This document shows, in pieces, positions 11,680 through 21,566 of a stretch of DNA of 64,000 bases. A model generated the notes under the pieces. The model made no database searches. It was not told the origin of the DNA and was given only the letters and a program-made list of their open reading frames with translations. Each line of letters begins with the position of its first letter. The first letter of the stretch is position 1. Position numbers and translations under genes: made by a program. This DNA comes from Hetaerina americana (taxonomy: Eukaryota > Arthropoda > Insecta > Odonata > Calopterygidae): positions 28,931,622-28,995,621 of the forward strand of contig JAKTNV010000009.1 of NCBI GenBank assembly GCA_022747635.1. The letters run 5' to 3'.

Positions 11680-12648
11680 GTCGGTTTTCGGTATGTCCAT
11701 CAGTGCTTCCTGCGATTTTTCCATTACTTCCTCTCGGCTGCTAAAACGCGTTCCCCGTAATGGTTTTTTAACTCGATTGAACAGAAAGAAGTCACAGGGA
11801 GCCAAATCAGGTGAATTCGGTGGCTGTTGGATGGTATTTGTTGCATTTTTCGTCAAAAAATTACGAATAATGATAGCACTGTGCGACGGTGCGTTATCAT
11901 GGTGCAAAATCCACGAGTTTTCTGCCCACATTTCTGGTCTCTTTCGGCGAATTGCTTCACGCAAACGTCTCATAACGCCCAAATAATACTCTTTGTTTAC
12001 TGTCTGGCCTTCTGGCAAAAATTCATGATGCACTACACCGTTGTAATCCATGAAAACCGTCAGCATTGCCTTCTTTTTTGACTGAAAACGACGTGGTTTT
12101 TTTGGTCTCGGCTCATTTGGTGAACGCCATTCACTTGCCTGATGTCTGGATTGCGTGTCGTACTCATAAACCCACGTCTCGTCTCCAGTAATGATCCTTT
12201 TGATGAATGTGGGATCGGATTCAGCCTCGCAAATCATGTCTTTTGCGACGTCAACACGGTCTCTTTTTTGCATGAAATTGAGGTCTTTGAGGTGAGGACG
12301 GAAACCCAAATCATTAACCACAATGTCTTGGGCGGATCCATAGGCAATGTTCAAGTCCTCCGCTATTTCTCTGATGGTTAATTTGCGGTTATTGACCAAC
12401 ATTTCTTTTACTTTATCAATTTTTTCACCGACTTTCGATGTCGATGGTCTGCCACTGCGTTCATCATCTTCGATTGACTCACGACCACTTCTGAACCGCT
12501 CGTGCCACTGGTAAACGACCGTTTTTTTTTTTTTTTTTAGAGAATCGTTGCCGAAACACTTTTCCAACATTTCCAACGTCCGTGCGCCACTAAATCCGTT
12601 TTTTACGCAAAATTTAATACAAGTTCGTTGTTGCAAATTTAAATCCAT
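11539..12648 (-). CDS. mariner transposase (DD34D), C-terminally altered
   Basis: The protein cuts and pastes the element at TA sites in the nucleus. I place the start at the ATG at 12648, giving MDLNLQQR, because the upstream in-frame ATG at 12717 lies near the terminal repeat. Residues 1-110 form the paired helix-turn-helix DNA-binding region. The catalytic triad is D156 (TGDETWV), D251 (HHDNAPSH) and D286 (SPDLAPCDFF), with 34 residues between the last two as in mariner. The total is 369 residues against about 345 for the family. Three oddities are visible. A lysine run (residues 38-42) has three extra codons compared with the 21.8-kb copy. The linker after GFR lacks several residues that normally precede PKDLNF. 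The last 45 or so residues read into the terminal repeat in place of the usual Trp-rich C-terminus. Activity is therefore doubtful. Confidence 0.88.
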   Translation of the reverse strand: MDLNLQQRTCIKFCVKNGFSGARTLEMLEKCFGNDSLKKKKKTVVYQWHERFRSGRESIEDDERSGRPSTSKVGEKIDKVKEMLVNNRKLTIREIAEDLNIAYGSAQDIVVNDLGFRPHLKDLNFMQKRDRVDVAKDMICEAESDPTFIKRIITGDETWVYEYDTQSRHQASEWRSPNEPRPKKPRRFQSKKKAMLTVFMDYNGVVHHEFLPEGQTVNKEYYLGVMRRLREAIRRKRPEMWAENSWILHHDNAPSHSAIIIRNFLTKNATNTIQQPPNSPDLAPCDFFLFNRVKKPLRGTRFSSREEVMEKSQEALMDIPKTDRNFCKCQVMTLRFKGNINNRCTNLTKKTELKSERWERHTVVIPGTF

Positions 12649-12703
12649 TTCTGAAATTGTAAAAAATCGCCAACACACACAGAGATAGATGTACTCTTGG
12701 CTA

Positions 12704-12853
12704 CGTAACTTTTGCAAATGTCAAGTTATGACACTAAGATTTAAAGGGAATATCAACAACAGATGTACCAATTTAACAAAAAAAACAGAACTCAAATCGG
12801 AACGATGGGAGCGCCACACGGTGGTTATTCCGGGAACTTTTTGATCAAGGTAG
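12704..12853. repeat. mariner right 150-bp terminal inverted repeat
   Basis: This lies upstream of the transposase start and is the inverted partner of 11530-11679. The repeat boundary at 12704 is abrupt. Confidence 0.9.
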
Positions 12854-13444
12854 TATTTCGTTTCTATCAAAGAAATCATTTTTCGATAGTAATGTATTAT
12901 AAGTTTGGGCTTGCATTTAGTTTCCAAATTATCAAATATGACAATATTATGAGGGCATTTTTCCTCATTTTATCGGTTTAATTTTTTTCTATTTGTATTC
13001 TTCCTGTGAAATTTGATGCCAATTTCAGCTGGAGCCGAAATATTTCAAAATTTTGTATCTTCAATATGCAATGCTTGCAAAACCTTCAATATGCAATGCT
13101 TGCTAATCCTTTAATATGCATATATATGCGTATGAATTTAGCACTACCGAACAAAAACAAAAACACATAAACGGAAAAAAAGAAAAGAAACTCACACTTT
13201 TTCGAATTTTCGGTGGGCAAGTTACCTATCTCTAGGAAGAGAAGGAACTCAGGAGTTCCTTCCTGAGCCCTTCCTTCGTGTGCGTGCGTGTGAATAAGTG
13301 TGTGGAGAAGGTGGATAAATGTGGAGAAGGTGAACTGGTCAGAAAGGGAAAAAAGAAGGGAGGGCTAGTTATGGTGGGTGAGGAGAGGGGATTGTCGGGA
13401 GAAAACATAAGAAGACGGGAAAAATGGTTGAAGGGCATATTGAT

Positions 13445-13945
13445 CGCCAATGGAAAGTTAAAGACTGTGATAGAGGGAAGAATTTAAGGCAAACAAGGAA
13501 CGGGCAGCAATAGAATAGGAATGTTGGATGGGATGAAGGGACGGAGGAAGCATATAGAGATGAAGAGGAGCTTATGGTAGAATAGGATGCTGGGTTGTGT
13601 TTTATTAGAAGAGACAAAATATTTATTGGTGGTTGCGTCCATCCGAAACCTACCTTAACCGGTATATTACCTAATAATTATGGGTGTATATATATTTATT
13701 ATTATTATTATTAGGTAATCTACCGGTTAAGGTAGGTTTTTGGATGGACACAACACAGCTAATAAATAAATATTTTGTGACTCCTAACAAAACACAAAAT
13801 CCAGCATCCTACCTTACATCAGGTCCCTCTTAATCTCTCAGTACTTTCTTCCTCCCTTCATCCCGTCCAACATCCCTAACCTGTTCTTTCCCTTTCCACG
13901 TTTGCCTAACATTCTCCCCTCTATTACCGTCTTAAGCATCCCACT
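13445..13945. repeat. Large imperfect inverted repeat (two head-to-head copies)
   Basis: Left arm 13445-13680 and right arm 13705-13945 are imperfect inverted copies over about 230 bp, roughly four-fifths identical by eye. They are centred on AGGTAATCTACCGGTTAAGG and separated by a short spacer with a (TTA)n run. Landmarks shared by both arms include TTCATCCCGTCCAAC and CCAGCATCCTA. Related single fragments occur at 22920-23110 and 42200-42320. The short frames at 13232-13617 are shadows of this repeat. Confidence 0.75.
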
Positions 13946-14011
13946 GCCGGTCAATACCCCCTTCATCCACTTTTCCTGACATGAGTGCAGATATAAGGAA
14001 AAGAGTTGGTA

Positions 14012-14165
14012 ATGCATAGAAAGATGAACACAGGAATGGTGGGGAAGGTGGAGTCGAGCAGATCACAAGCGTAAAAGCTTCCTTGCCTGGAACTCGAACC
14101 ACGGATCTTCGCCTTGGCGGGCCGATTCTGTAACCAATGTGGCTCATAAACTTCTTAGGGTTATG
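14012..14165 (-). repeat. tRNA-derived SINE, minus strand
   Basis: Read on the minus strand, a head with GAGCCACATTGGTTACAGAA and a B-box-like GTGGTTCGAGTTCC is followed by a tail containing CTCCACCTTCCCCACC. The same tail closes the plus-strand SINE at 14308-14430, so the two copies face opposite ways about 150 bp apart. Confidence 0.6.
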
Positions 14166-14307
14166 CGTGCCACGAAACACACTGTTCGCATCGTTTATGA
14201 CGTTGTATGATTGCTTTCCCTACTATCCATTCCTCTTGTATCTTCGGCCAAGGAATCGAGGCAGGTGGTTGCATTAACCCCCATCAGTTTTAAGCGTAAT
14301 TAACGTT

Positions 14308-14430
14308 TCATCGATAGCTCAATGGTTGGAGCATGGCATGTCGATGATTCGCTGTTCCAGTCCCAGTCAAAGAAGCTGTTTAGTACTTGTGATTTTCTCG
14401 ATTCCACCTTCCCCACCTTTCCTGTGTTAC
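14308..14430 (+). repeat. tRNA-derived SINE, plus strand
   Basis: A-box-like TAGCTCAATGGTTGGAGCA at 14314 and B-box-like CTGTTCCAGTCCC at 14351 are followed by TTCCACCTTCCCCACC near 14400. It is inverted relative to the neighbouring SINE at 14012-14165. Confidence 0.6.
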
Positions 14431-14439
14431 TCTTTTTTT

Positions 14440-15150
14440 ATTGGTTCGGAATATATGCGGAACTGAATTAATGTAATTTGTCTTCATATACCGTTTAGTG
14501 GAGGAAATATTCAATTGGATAGCTTTAGGAGGGATAATATTTCGAATAAATTAAATTTATACCTCCTCTTGAACCTCATGTCTCAAGTATTTCTAAGCCA
14601 GTTAATGAGATGCCTAATTTCTGAACAAATCGGAATACGAAAACACCCTTAAAAGTTCTCAATGGGGCACAAATAGCATCTCACGATTAATCCTAAATCT
14701 GGGTGGGAACTGCTCAAGGCACGCAGATCATACCCATGATTTGAACTAATTGAAAAATGTAGTGCCTGTGTTTATGATTGGACATTATTCTAGCCCGGAA
14801 GCGCTGTTTGGGTAGATTGCGGCAGATCTATTTAACGACTAATTAACACCATAGCGTCAGTTGGTATCGTGCTCAACCCGCTGGAATATTAGCTGCATGG
14901 CTCCAAAACAATCAAAAAATAATTAAACTTCGGAGAATGTACGAATCGGAACTCATCCCGAAATGATTCTTTTGGATATGATCCCGACGTTTGAGATCGG
15001 ACGAGTAGAAATACTCTGTAAAACCTCTTGCATAACATTATGTAATATTTTCTTTACCTTAACCATGATTGGCTGAGTAGTATTGATGCTCGTGGAGTTC
15101 CTCATCCTTATGGGTAATGCTTAAGCATATAGAAGTTTGCAGATTCCTGT
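14440..15150. other. No recognised gene
   Basis: AT-rich sequence without a notable frame or repeat, leading into the GC-rich island at 15.15 kb. Confidence 0.45.
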
Positions 15151-15700
15151 TTTTTATTGGATTGTGGGAGTTTCTCGGCTGGCGAGTATGGTTTGGTGAA
15201 CATTTCGACCGTTATGGGAGGGGAGCCTCGTTGCTAGAGCCAGAGCGGCGGCGTTCACTGTGTTAATGGCGGTCGGCGAGACCGGTGAAGATCGTCTGCT
15301 ACAGCTGGTGGAATTCGGTGAGTGAGGGGTTTAAGGAGTAGGGGGTGAAGATGGGACTGAAAGTGGAAAGGAGTTGAGGAAGAGAAGGGAAGGCAAGGAG
15401 GGGAGAAAGAGAGAGAAAAAAAATGAGGAGGAAATAAAGGAATGGGTGAAAAAGGAGGCTCGTTTCTCAGGGCGAGAGGGAGACACTAACGCGTCAAAAG
15501 CCGTCAAGATGCGTCTTCTTTTATGCCCACTAAATTATCGCTAATCCTTGACTCACCCCCTTCGCCGTCTCTCTTTCTCTGGTAACATCGCCAAAAACTT
15601 TCAACCTTCTCTCCTCCCCTCTCCACTCTCACGCAAGTCATTTTCCCTCCTCAATCCGAATGTCCAAAGGCTGCCAACCTTCTGAGACCTCACTCTTTAA
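15150..15700. other. GC-rich island around a candidate first exon
   Basis: Composition rises in G, C and CpG between about 15180 and 15330, then becomes purine-rich to 15480 and pyrimidine-rich to 15680. The candidate exon at 15266-15317 lies in its first part. A promoter just upstream is a reasonable inference, but no TATA box or initiator stands out. Confidence 0.35.
15266..15317 (+). CDS. Candidate first coding exon of an unidentified gene
   Basis: An ATG at 15266 with G at +4 opens a frame reading MAVGETGEDRLLQLVEF. It is cut after one further base by GTGAGTG, a strong donor consensus, at 15318. The frame has no stop for about 75 nt upstream either, so the true exon could begin earlier. 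The segment lies in a GC-rich, CpG-containing island, as expected for a first exon. I do not recognise the protein; 17 residues are too few to assign a family. It may be chance, and downstream exons were not found. Confidence 0.35.
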
Positions 15701-17190
15701 AAGGCCCTGTGTACATGCCATCGACCATCGAACGTCATACGGTCGGCTCTTTGTAGTGGAGGAAAAAATATGAACGATTAGACAAATACTCAAAAAGTTT
15801 TTACGTTGATATCATATTTGACATGATGGAATTATCAAAATCCGTCTAGTGAGTATCCTATTTGGTGTGTTTGGGCAGTACGTATATTATCAGTTGTGGT
15901 GTTCAGCACTCGACACCCTAGAATTCTCCTGTCTAGGAAACTTGTTTACTATCCTCCTTGTCCCAGGGCAGATGGCGTATCGTATCAATTATCAAATTTT
16001 ATTTTATTTGTAGTGGTCTGTCTGCTTTGGGTAGATGCTTAATGAACCCTGGCAGTACACACTTCTGTACTCATAAGCCTTAAAGAACATGACGCGGAAT
16101 ACCTAAATACGGTCTACCTCTCTTATTTACATCATAAATTCTTATTTTTTTCCTCATTTTACCCCGCTTTCACAGAATTTTACCCGATATTATGGAATTA
16201 ATTTCTTTATATTATAATATAATTTGGGTTTTTTCAGTTATTGATTTCTCTCTCAGACTTTAATTCAAAATAATTACAATCGAATTGAATATAATTATGA
16301 CTTTTATATACGATTTTAAGAAATTATTTTTGTTTAAATCTCCGATTCTCTAAGGGGCTTTTTAACATACCTTTATGTTAATGCAAGCTGCTGTAAAGAC
16401 CAATAAAACATGAAGCAATTAACTTTTTCTTGGTTGTCGTTTATGTTTTCTCCGTTTCGCACTCTACGTAACGCTGGTATTTAAGATGAGGTAATTACGC
16501 TCACGTCCTCCCAAAATTTTTATCTTAAAAATGCGTTCGGGATCCACAGTACAAGGATTGAAGTTTTCCCGCAGAGATTTTAACGACAAATGATATTTTG
16601 TATTTCATCTGTTGATTCTACCTACCCAAATGTTTAACCTCTTTTGGGAATGGTATAATTATTTTAGAGTAGCTAATTACTTGATCTAGGGATTAGTTAA
16701 GCGTTGAAAATTAACGCAAGGGCATTTTTTTACTATGATGCATAAATTTATTGATAAGTTAATTATTTTCTTATTTATTTGTACCTTTTTCCGAAATAAT
16801 GGATTTTTCTTTTATTTAAGGAGATAAGTGCTTAAGATACGAGAAAGTAACAATGTCATTTCCCCTAGGAAATTTTCGAACCCATAACTTTTAGGCTTTT
16901 GGTATACTAAATTACTCTCCTCCTATTTTTAGAAGACTGATTTACCCGATGCACAAACTCGTATAGGCAATAATAATATACTTGTGTTTGTTTTTAATGA
17001 ACGGTCCTAGCCTTTATAAATCTTTGTCACCTAATTGTAAATTTATGCGCTCAATAGATTATGCTCTTTTAAAATACAAAGAAATAGTTTCTTAGTTTTA
17101 GTGGATATGTTTGAATTTTATCGTGCAACTATAATAATAATAAAAAATGTCTTACGTGAACTCACCCAGTAATAAGTCCTATGTCGCGCT
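15700..17190. other. No recognised gene
   Basis: AT-rich; no frame above 60 codons and no repeat recognised. Confidence 0.45.
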
Positions 17191-17196
17191 AGATTT

Positions 17197-17378
17197 CACA
17201 CACCAGGGTAGTGGTAGTTCCTTTCCCTGTGCCGCCCGTGGTTTCACAGAAAGACCTGCTATCCGAAAAAATCACACAGTGTGAAGGAAGAACATCCCAA
17301 AGACTTCGAAATCGAACTCAAGTATTCTGATCAGTGGCCGAATGTTCTGCCCACAAGGTTTTCGAGCCCCGAGGTGAT
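17197..17378 (-). repeat. tRNA-derived SINE (shared-tail family), minus strand
   Basis: On the minus strand the head reads GTGGGCAGAACATTCGGCCA and a B-box-like GAGTTCGATTTC. The body has GTGTGATTTTTTCGGA and the tail has GGCGGCACAGGGAAAGGAAC. Body and tail match the copy at 6064-6225. Confidence 0.6.
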
Positions 17379-17379
17379 C

Positions 17380-18830
17380 ATTCAATTTTTCAATATAAAT
17401 ATATTTTAGGTTACCTCTCTGGGGCATATTAATTATTGCCGTGATTAACCCCGAGCATTATTAGTAATTTTTTATGGATTTTTTTTATTTAGTGTCTTTC
17501 GAATAAAATTATAGCTATGAAATAAGTATAGTTTGTGAGATTTTGGTGATATCACAGAATAGGCCTAAAATAAGTTCTTCGGAAAAAAATGATTGATGCA
17601 ACACTTCAGGAAGATATTAATAAAAACCTTTCATCAGAGGTTTCAACGATATAAACATTCTTAGTAAACAAGCTTGTGACTCTGTAAGGAAAAGGCCGTA
17701 ATTTTTCAAGAAATAAAAAATATTTCTCTTGAGTATTGGCTAAGAACATCTTTGTTGTTCACGTTCCCTTCGCTGTTCGTGCGAATTTAATTCACCTAAC
17801 CCTGAATGCTGTACGCACGTGATGAATCTGTAAACTTCAACTGACTTGTTATTTTGCGAATGCGTGAAATGAAAATTTGACGCATTATGACGCAGTCATT
17901 TAGTTTCCCCACCTGATCCTTTGTTACGGTTTTATACTTCCCCCGGGGTAATTTGTCACACTTGTTCATGCATGCCAAATGCCCATTTGTTCCACACCTT
18001 CTTGTGAGACAAGCTTATTAGGGTTTACCCATTCGTCAACTTCTTTATAGGGACCCGCTCCTTTGTCGCGTAATCAAGAAATCGACGAGGGCTCGTCAGA
18101 GTAGGTCAGCAACGCTGCTTATACGAAATTTCCTCTCAAGAAGGTTTTATCTTCTCAATAATTCCAAAAAGCATCCCTAATGTCTCTTAAATAGCTCAAT
18201 ATGTTGTATCGTTTGGTCTAATAGGACGCACGCCTAGCCAAACCTTTAGCCTCATAAATAAACGCATCATACTTTCACCTAAGTTCTTCTCGGGTAATAA
18301 ATGATAGAAAATATGTGAATCATCGTCATAAATAAGAGGTTCCAGTATTGTGACATACTTAGATCCTTTTTGTTCTTACATCATGCCCCTTCTTCATAGC
18401 TCATGTATTGAAACCTTTCATAACTTGTTTGTGAAAGTATGTCCTGGGACATTCATTGCACTCTATCTCTTTCATAACGCCATCCCCTTCAAGAAGTCTT
18501 ACATAGATTTCCCTCATTACCCAATATTCAATGTTTTCAATATGCTAGTTTCTTCATTACAGGGAATGTCGCAAAAATAAGTAGAATGATTTTTTTGCCA
18601 CCAATGGAGACGCATGGAGTGGGGTGATTTGCCGTTGGAGAGATAATGAGAGATCTTGAGAAAGAAACGCGACCCAAGTCAGTTAACTACGGGCGTTTAC
18701 AGTGTACGGATTGCTGCTAGACTGAACCCCTGTTCGACGGTCATGTCTCGAATTCGCGATGCCACTTTCCATGGAGAAATGATATGCGATAAAATTGTGA
18801 ATTAACCTTTGAAAATTGGGTTTGGAGTCC
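17380..18830. other. No recognised gene
   Basis: AT-rich, with a pyrimidine-rich plus frame at 18350-18580 that resembles no protein I know. It could be antisense to a decayed LINE, but no motif proves this. Confidence 0.4.
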
Positions 18831-19290
18831 ATGACCATGGTTAAGGATGCTTATGGAAATGGAGAAATGTCCCAAGTGATGGTTCTCTACTTGCACAGGA
18901 TTTTCTGGGAGGGTAACAAAGAGGTTGACGATGCGGATCGCCCTGTAAGTCCATCAAGAACACGGTGTGATGAAAAGGTGCAAAAAGTGAGACTCATGCT
19001 CAATTCTGAATGACCCCAAATATCAGGAGGTAGCAGAAGAGGGTATTATTCATAAAACCACAGTGTATTGTATTCTTACAGAAGATTAAACCGTGAGAAA
19101 GGTGTGCCAAGATGGTCCCCAAAGTGTTGTCTTTGAGTGCCATATTGCACCACTGGATTAAGTCAAAGAGGCCATTACGAGGTACCTGAACGAGGGCCCG
19201 GTTGATGCCTTACAGGAAGCATACCACGACTGGCGGAGGCACTGGCATTAGTATGTTGATAGAGAAGGGTGCTCTTGTGGAGAATTATAG
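18831..19290 (+). pseudogene. Decayed mariner-like transposase
   Basis: The first part reads VKDAYGNGEMSQ, then RIFWEGNKEVDDADRPVSPS, matching the layout of a mariner N-terminal helix-turn-helix and GRP linker. After a stop near 19012 other frames give AEEGIIHKTTVYCILTED and a stretch resembling KVCAKMVPK (about 19095-19130). The tail (ALQEAYHDWRRHW, about 19208-19245) resembles the family C-terminus. The catalytic region between them is missing. Several stops and frameshifts make it an old relic, distinct in sequence from the other copies here. Confidence 0.6.
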
Positions 19291-19859
19291 CAATTTGTAC
19301 TTTGATCTGCAATAATATTTTCCTCAGATTTATTCTACTTATTTTTGGGAGAGCCCTAGTGCGTTTTATTCATACCTCTTTAGTTTCACGTAATCTTTTC
19401 ATAATATCCTCCGTGGCATCCTCTAACTTTAATATCTAACGTCTATGGAAAAGCAAACTTCATCTTCATGGATAAGTATGCAATACTAAGCGACACGTAT
19501 CATTTTTAAAATATCATTTTATCGTGAAAAAATATAAGCTCAACGCAGTAATTAAGTCTTAATAAGTTTATTTTTCTTATTGTTTGATTAAAACTGACCG
19601 CATGCTCTAGCGTATCTGTAATAATGAATTGACATTTATAGGTTTATAAAATTCATTTACCCTTTCAATAATATGGGTGTATTTTTACGTGTATACCATA
19701 TAGTTTGTCCATATTTCCTATTATTGATTTTGGCTAAAAGCAATGAGAATTAATAGGCAACTTTGACTGGCGACTAATTTTGAATTTTTCATGTATCAAA
19801 CATGGTTTTATTATTGCCCCAACTTATTAGTAGAAGGAGGAGGGATTTTATTCAGCATT

Positions 19860-20470
19860 GGAACTCTAGAAGCATAGTTTTTCGTAAAGGCAACGAGCGT
19901 TGCTTCCGCCCTCCTCCGCGACCCTCTTTAAGACGCGTATTTTCGCCCTTCCCAAGAGGAGCTCAGAGCAGAGAGGGTTGATAAAGGGACGATTTTACGA
20001 GTGGATATCCTTTGAGAGAGGTAGGCACTCTCCGCGAAAGTCGCACCGTCACCGTTAATTCCGAAAGCGGAACGTAGAAGAAGGGAGAATGTGGGTGGGA
20101 GGAGGAGCAGTGGAGGAAGGAAGAGGAGACAGGGGAAAGATGAGAAGCCCCTTTTATATTTTCTTTCCTTTTATTCAAGCGCAAAGACTTTCGGACGGGT
20201 TATTGCGTTCCCCCACTCCTCCTCAGGGAAGGAGGACAAAGAGGAGGAGCGCCGAGGAAGAGGAAGGAAGAAGACCCGGCGCGGGGGCATTTGTTTCGCA
20301 TTTTACGAGCCAGTCCCTAGAAGGGTGGTGTAGGAAGAGATTGCGGTTGCCAGTATTTAGGTTTTTCCACGAGAGAAGGAGGCGATTCTTATGACGGAAT
20401 AAGAGCCAAAGGAATCACGGAGACAGTTCAACGCACGTGCAATTGTCGGCCGACCTCCTAGGAGAGATAG
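19860..20470. other. GC/CpG-rich island
   Basis: CpG-rich and purine-rich sequence between AT-rich DNA and the (TA)n tract at 20.5 kb. Overlapping frames in three phases (for example 20089-20394) are rich in Arg/Gly/Glu because of the purine bias and match nothing known. It may be a promoter or a first exon. Confidence 0.3.
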
Positions 20471-20535
20471 ACCGCGGTCATAATTATGCGTGTATACAAG
20501 TAACATATATGGCACGACATAAAAACGCGTATATT

Positions 20536-20597
20536 TTTACGTGTATATATATATACATAAACATACATTTCTATATATATATAAGCTTGTATATGAT

Positions 20598-20648
<51 letters not shown>
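20536..20648. repeat. (TA)n/(CA)n tract with a unit repeated beyond the element
   Basis: The tract contains ATACATAAACATACATTTC and AAGCTTGTATATGATCTTA, which recur in the same order and orientation at 21419-21520 on the far side of the 751-bp element. It ends in nine AC units directly before the element. Confidence 0.85.
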
Positions 20649-21399
20649 GAGGGTCATCCGGAAAGTAGTACCCGTTCGTGAAATAAAGACACAAAAGTAA
20701 ATATTAACAAACATAAAAAATTTTATTTGAAAGAGGATACTTTAAACTACTTCTCAACATAATCTCCAAGCAAATTAAGGCATTTGTCATAACGTGTGAC
20801 AAGTTTCTGTATTCCTGCTGCATAGTCCTTCGCCGCCAGCTCATTGAGATACGCGAGGGACCCATCTTGCACAAATTTTTGCATAATGCAGATGGTGTTT
20901 AACAATTTCATGAACAATTGTTCGAGAAACATTGGGAAAATGCTCACAGATGTCATCAATTGTGACGCGCCGATCGTTCCTCACGAATTCGTCAACTGAG
21001 CTCACCAGTTGGTCTGTAATGACAGACGGTCTCCCCGAACGCTCATCGTCGTGTGTGTTCCCCCTCCCCATGTTGAAGTTGCGACACCACCGCCGAACAG
21101 ACGACTCGTCCATTACATTGTCTCCATACACCTCCTTTAATTGGCGATGAATATCACATGGGCGAACGTTTCTTGCATTGAGGAATTTAATCACTGCCCT
21201 CACTTCACAACTGGCGGCGTTCTCAATTTTTTTAAACATTGTAAACAATCACAGAAACAACACAGGCAATGCTAGCGTCACGCAACTTGGCTCAGAGAAG
21301 GCAGACAAGCCACTGAAGCTATCTGACCTCGTCCAGCGGCTACTCGCGTCGTCAGCACTTCATGCGGCACGAACGGGTACTACTTTCCGGATGACCCTC
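20649..21399 (-). mobile_element. 751-bp internally deleted mariner-like element, copy A
   Basis: Perfect 32-bp inverted termini begin GAGGGTCATCCGGAAAGTAG (20649-20680 and 21368-21399). The interior holds the two ends of a transposase gene on the minus strand. Reading both through, I find no base difference from copy B at 54037-54787. Flanks are (CA)n on the left and (GT)n then (TA)n on the right, so the expected TA duplication is hidden by microsatellite sequence. It is non-autonomous and probably moved recently. Confidence 0.9.
20747..21248 (-). pseudogene. Deleted mariner-like transposase, copy A
   Basis: A 135-codon frame from 21248 gives the N-terminal DNA-binding half: [41 protein letters not shown], then a second helix-turn-helix ending CARWVPRVSQ. 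The C-terminal end is in another frame (20747-20959): AYLNELAAKDYAAGIQK, then YDKCLNLLGDYVEK and stop. The catalytic domain with all three Asp positions is gone and the join is out of frame. The product could still bind terminal repeats and might act as a repressor, which is speculation. Confidence 0.85.
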
Positions 21400-21401
21400 G
21401 T

Positions 21402-21431
21402 GTGTGTGTATATATATATACATAAACATAC

Positions 21432-21492
<61 letters not shown>

Positions 21493-21566
21493 CTTGTATA
21501 TGATCTTATATATATATATATATATACACATATAAGATCATATATATATATATATATATATATATA
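21402..21566. repeat. (GT)n/(TA)n tract between two transposons
   Basis: Contains the second copy of the ATACATAAACATACATTTC to AAGCTTGTATATGATCTTA unit and an inverted TAAGATCATATA segment near 21532. It ends at the TA where the second mariner is inserted. Confidence 0.85.

Larger units (their letters stand above)
11530..12853 (-). mobile_element. mariner element, full length between termini
   Basis: A 1324-bp element sits between TA duplications at 11528-11529 and 12854-12855. Its termini begin CTACCTTGATCAAAAAG and form inverted repeats of 150 bp (11530-11679 and 12704-12853) with one mismatch that I can find, much longer than the roughly 30 bp usual in the family. It carries one transposase frame on the minus strand. 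The near-identity of the termini and the open frame argue for a recent arrival. A second, damaged copy lies at 21567-22507. Confidence 0.92.

Noticed and set aside
11666..12381. Plus-strand frames across the mariner
   Set aside because: They are antisense shadows of the minus-strand transposase, which carries the catalytic motifs.
13232..13617. Short frames on both strands
   Set aside because: They mostly fall in and around the arm of the large inverted repeat.
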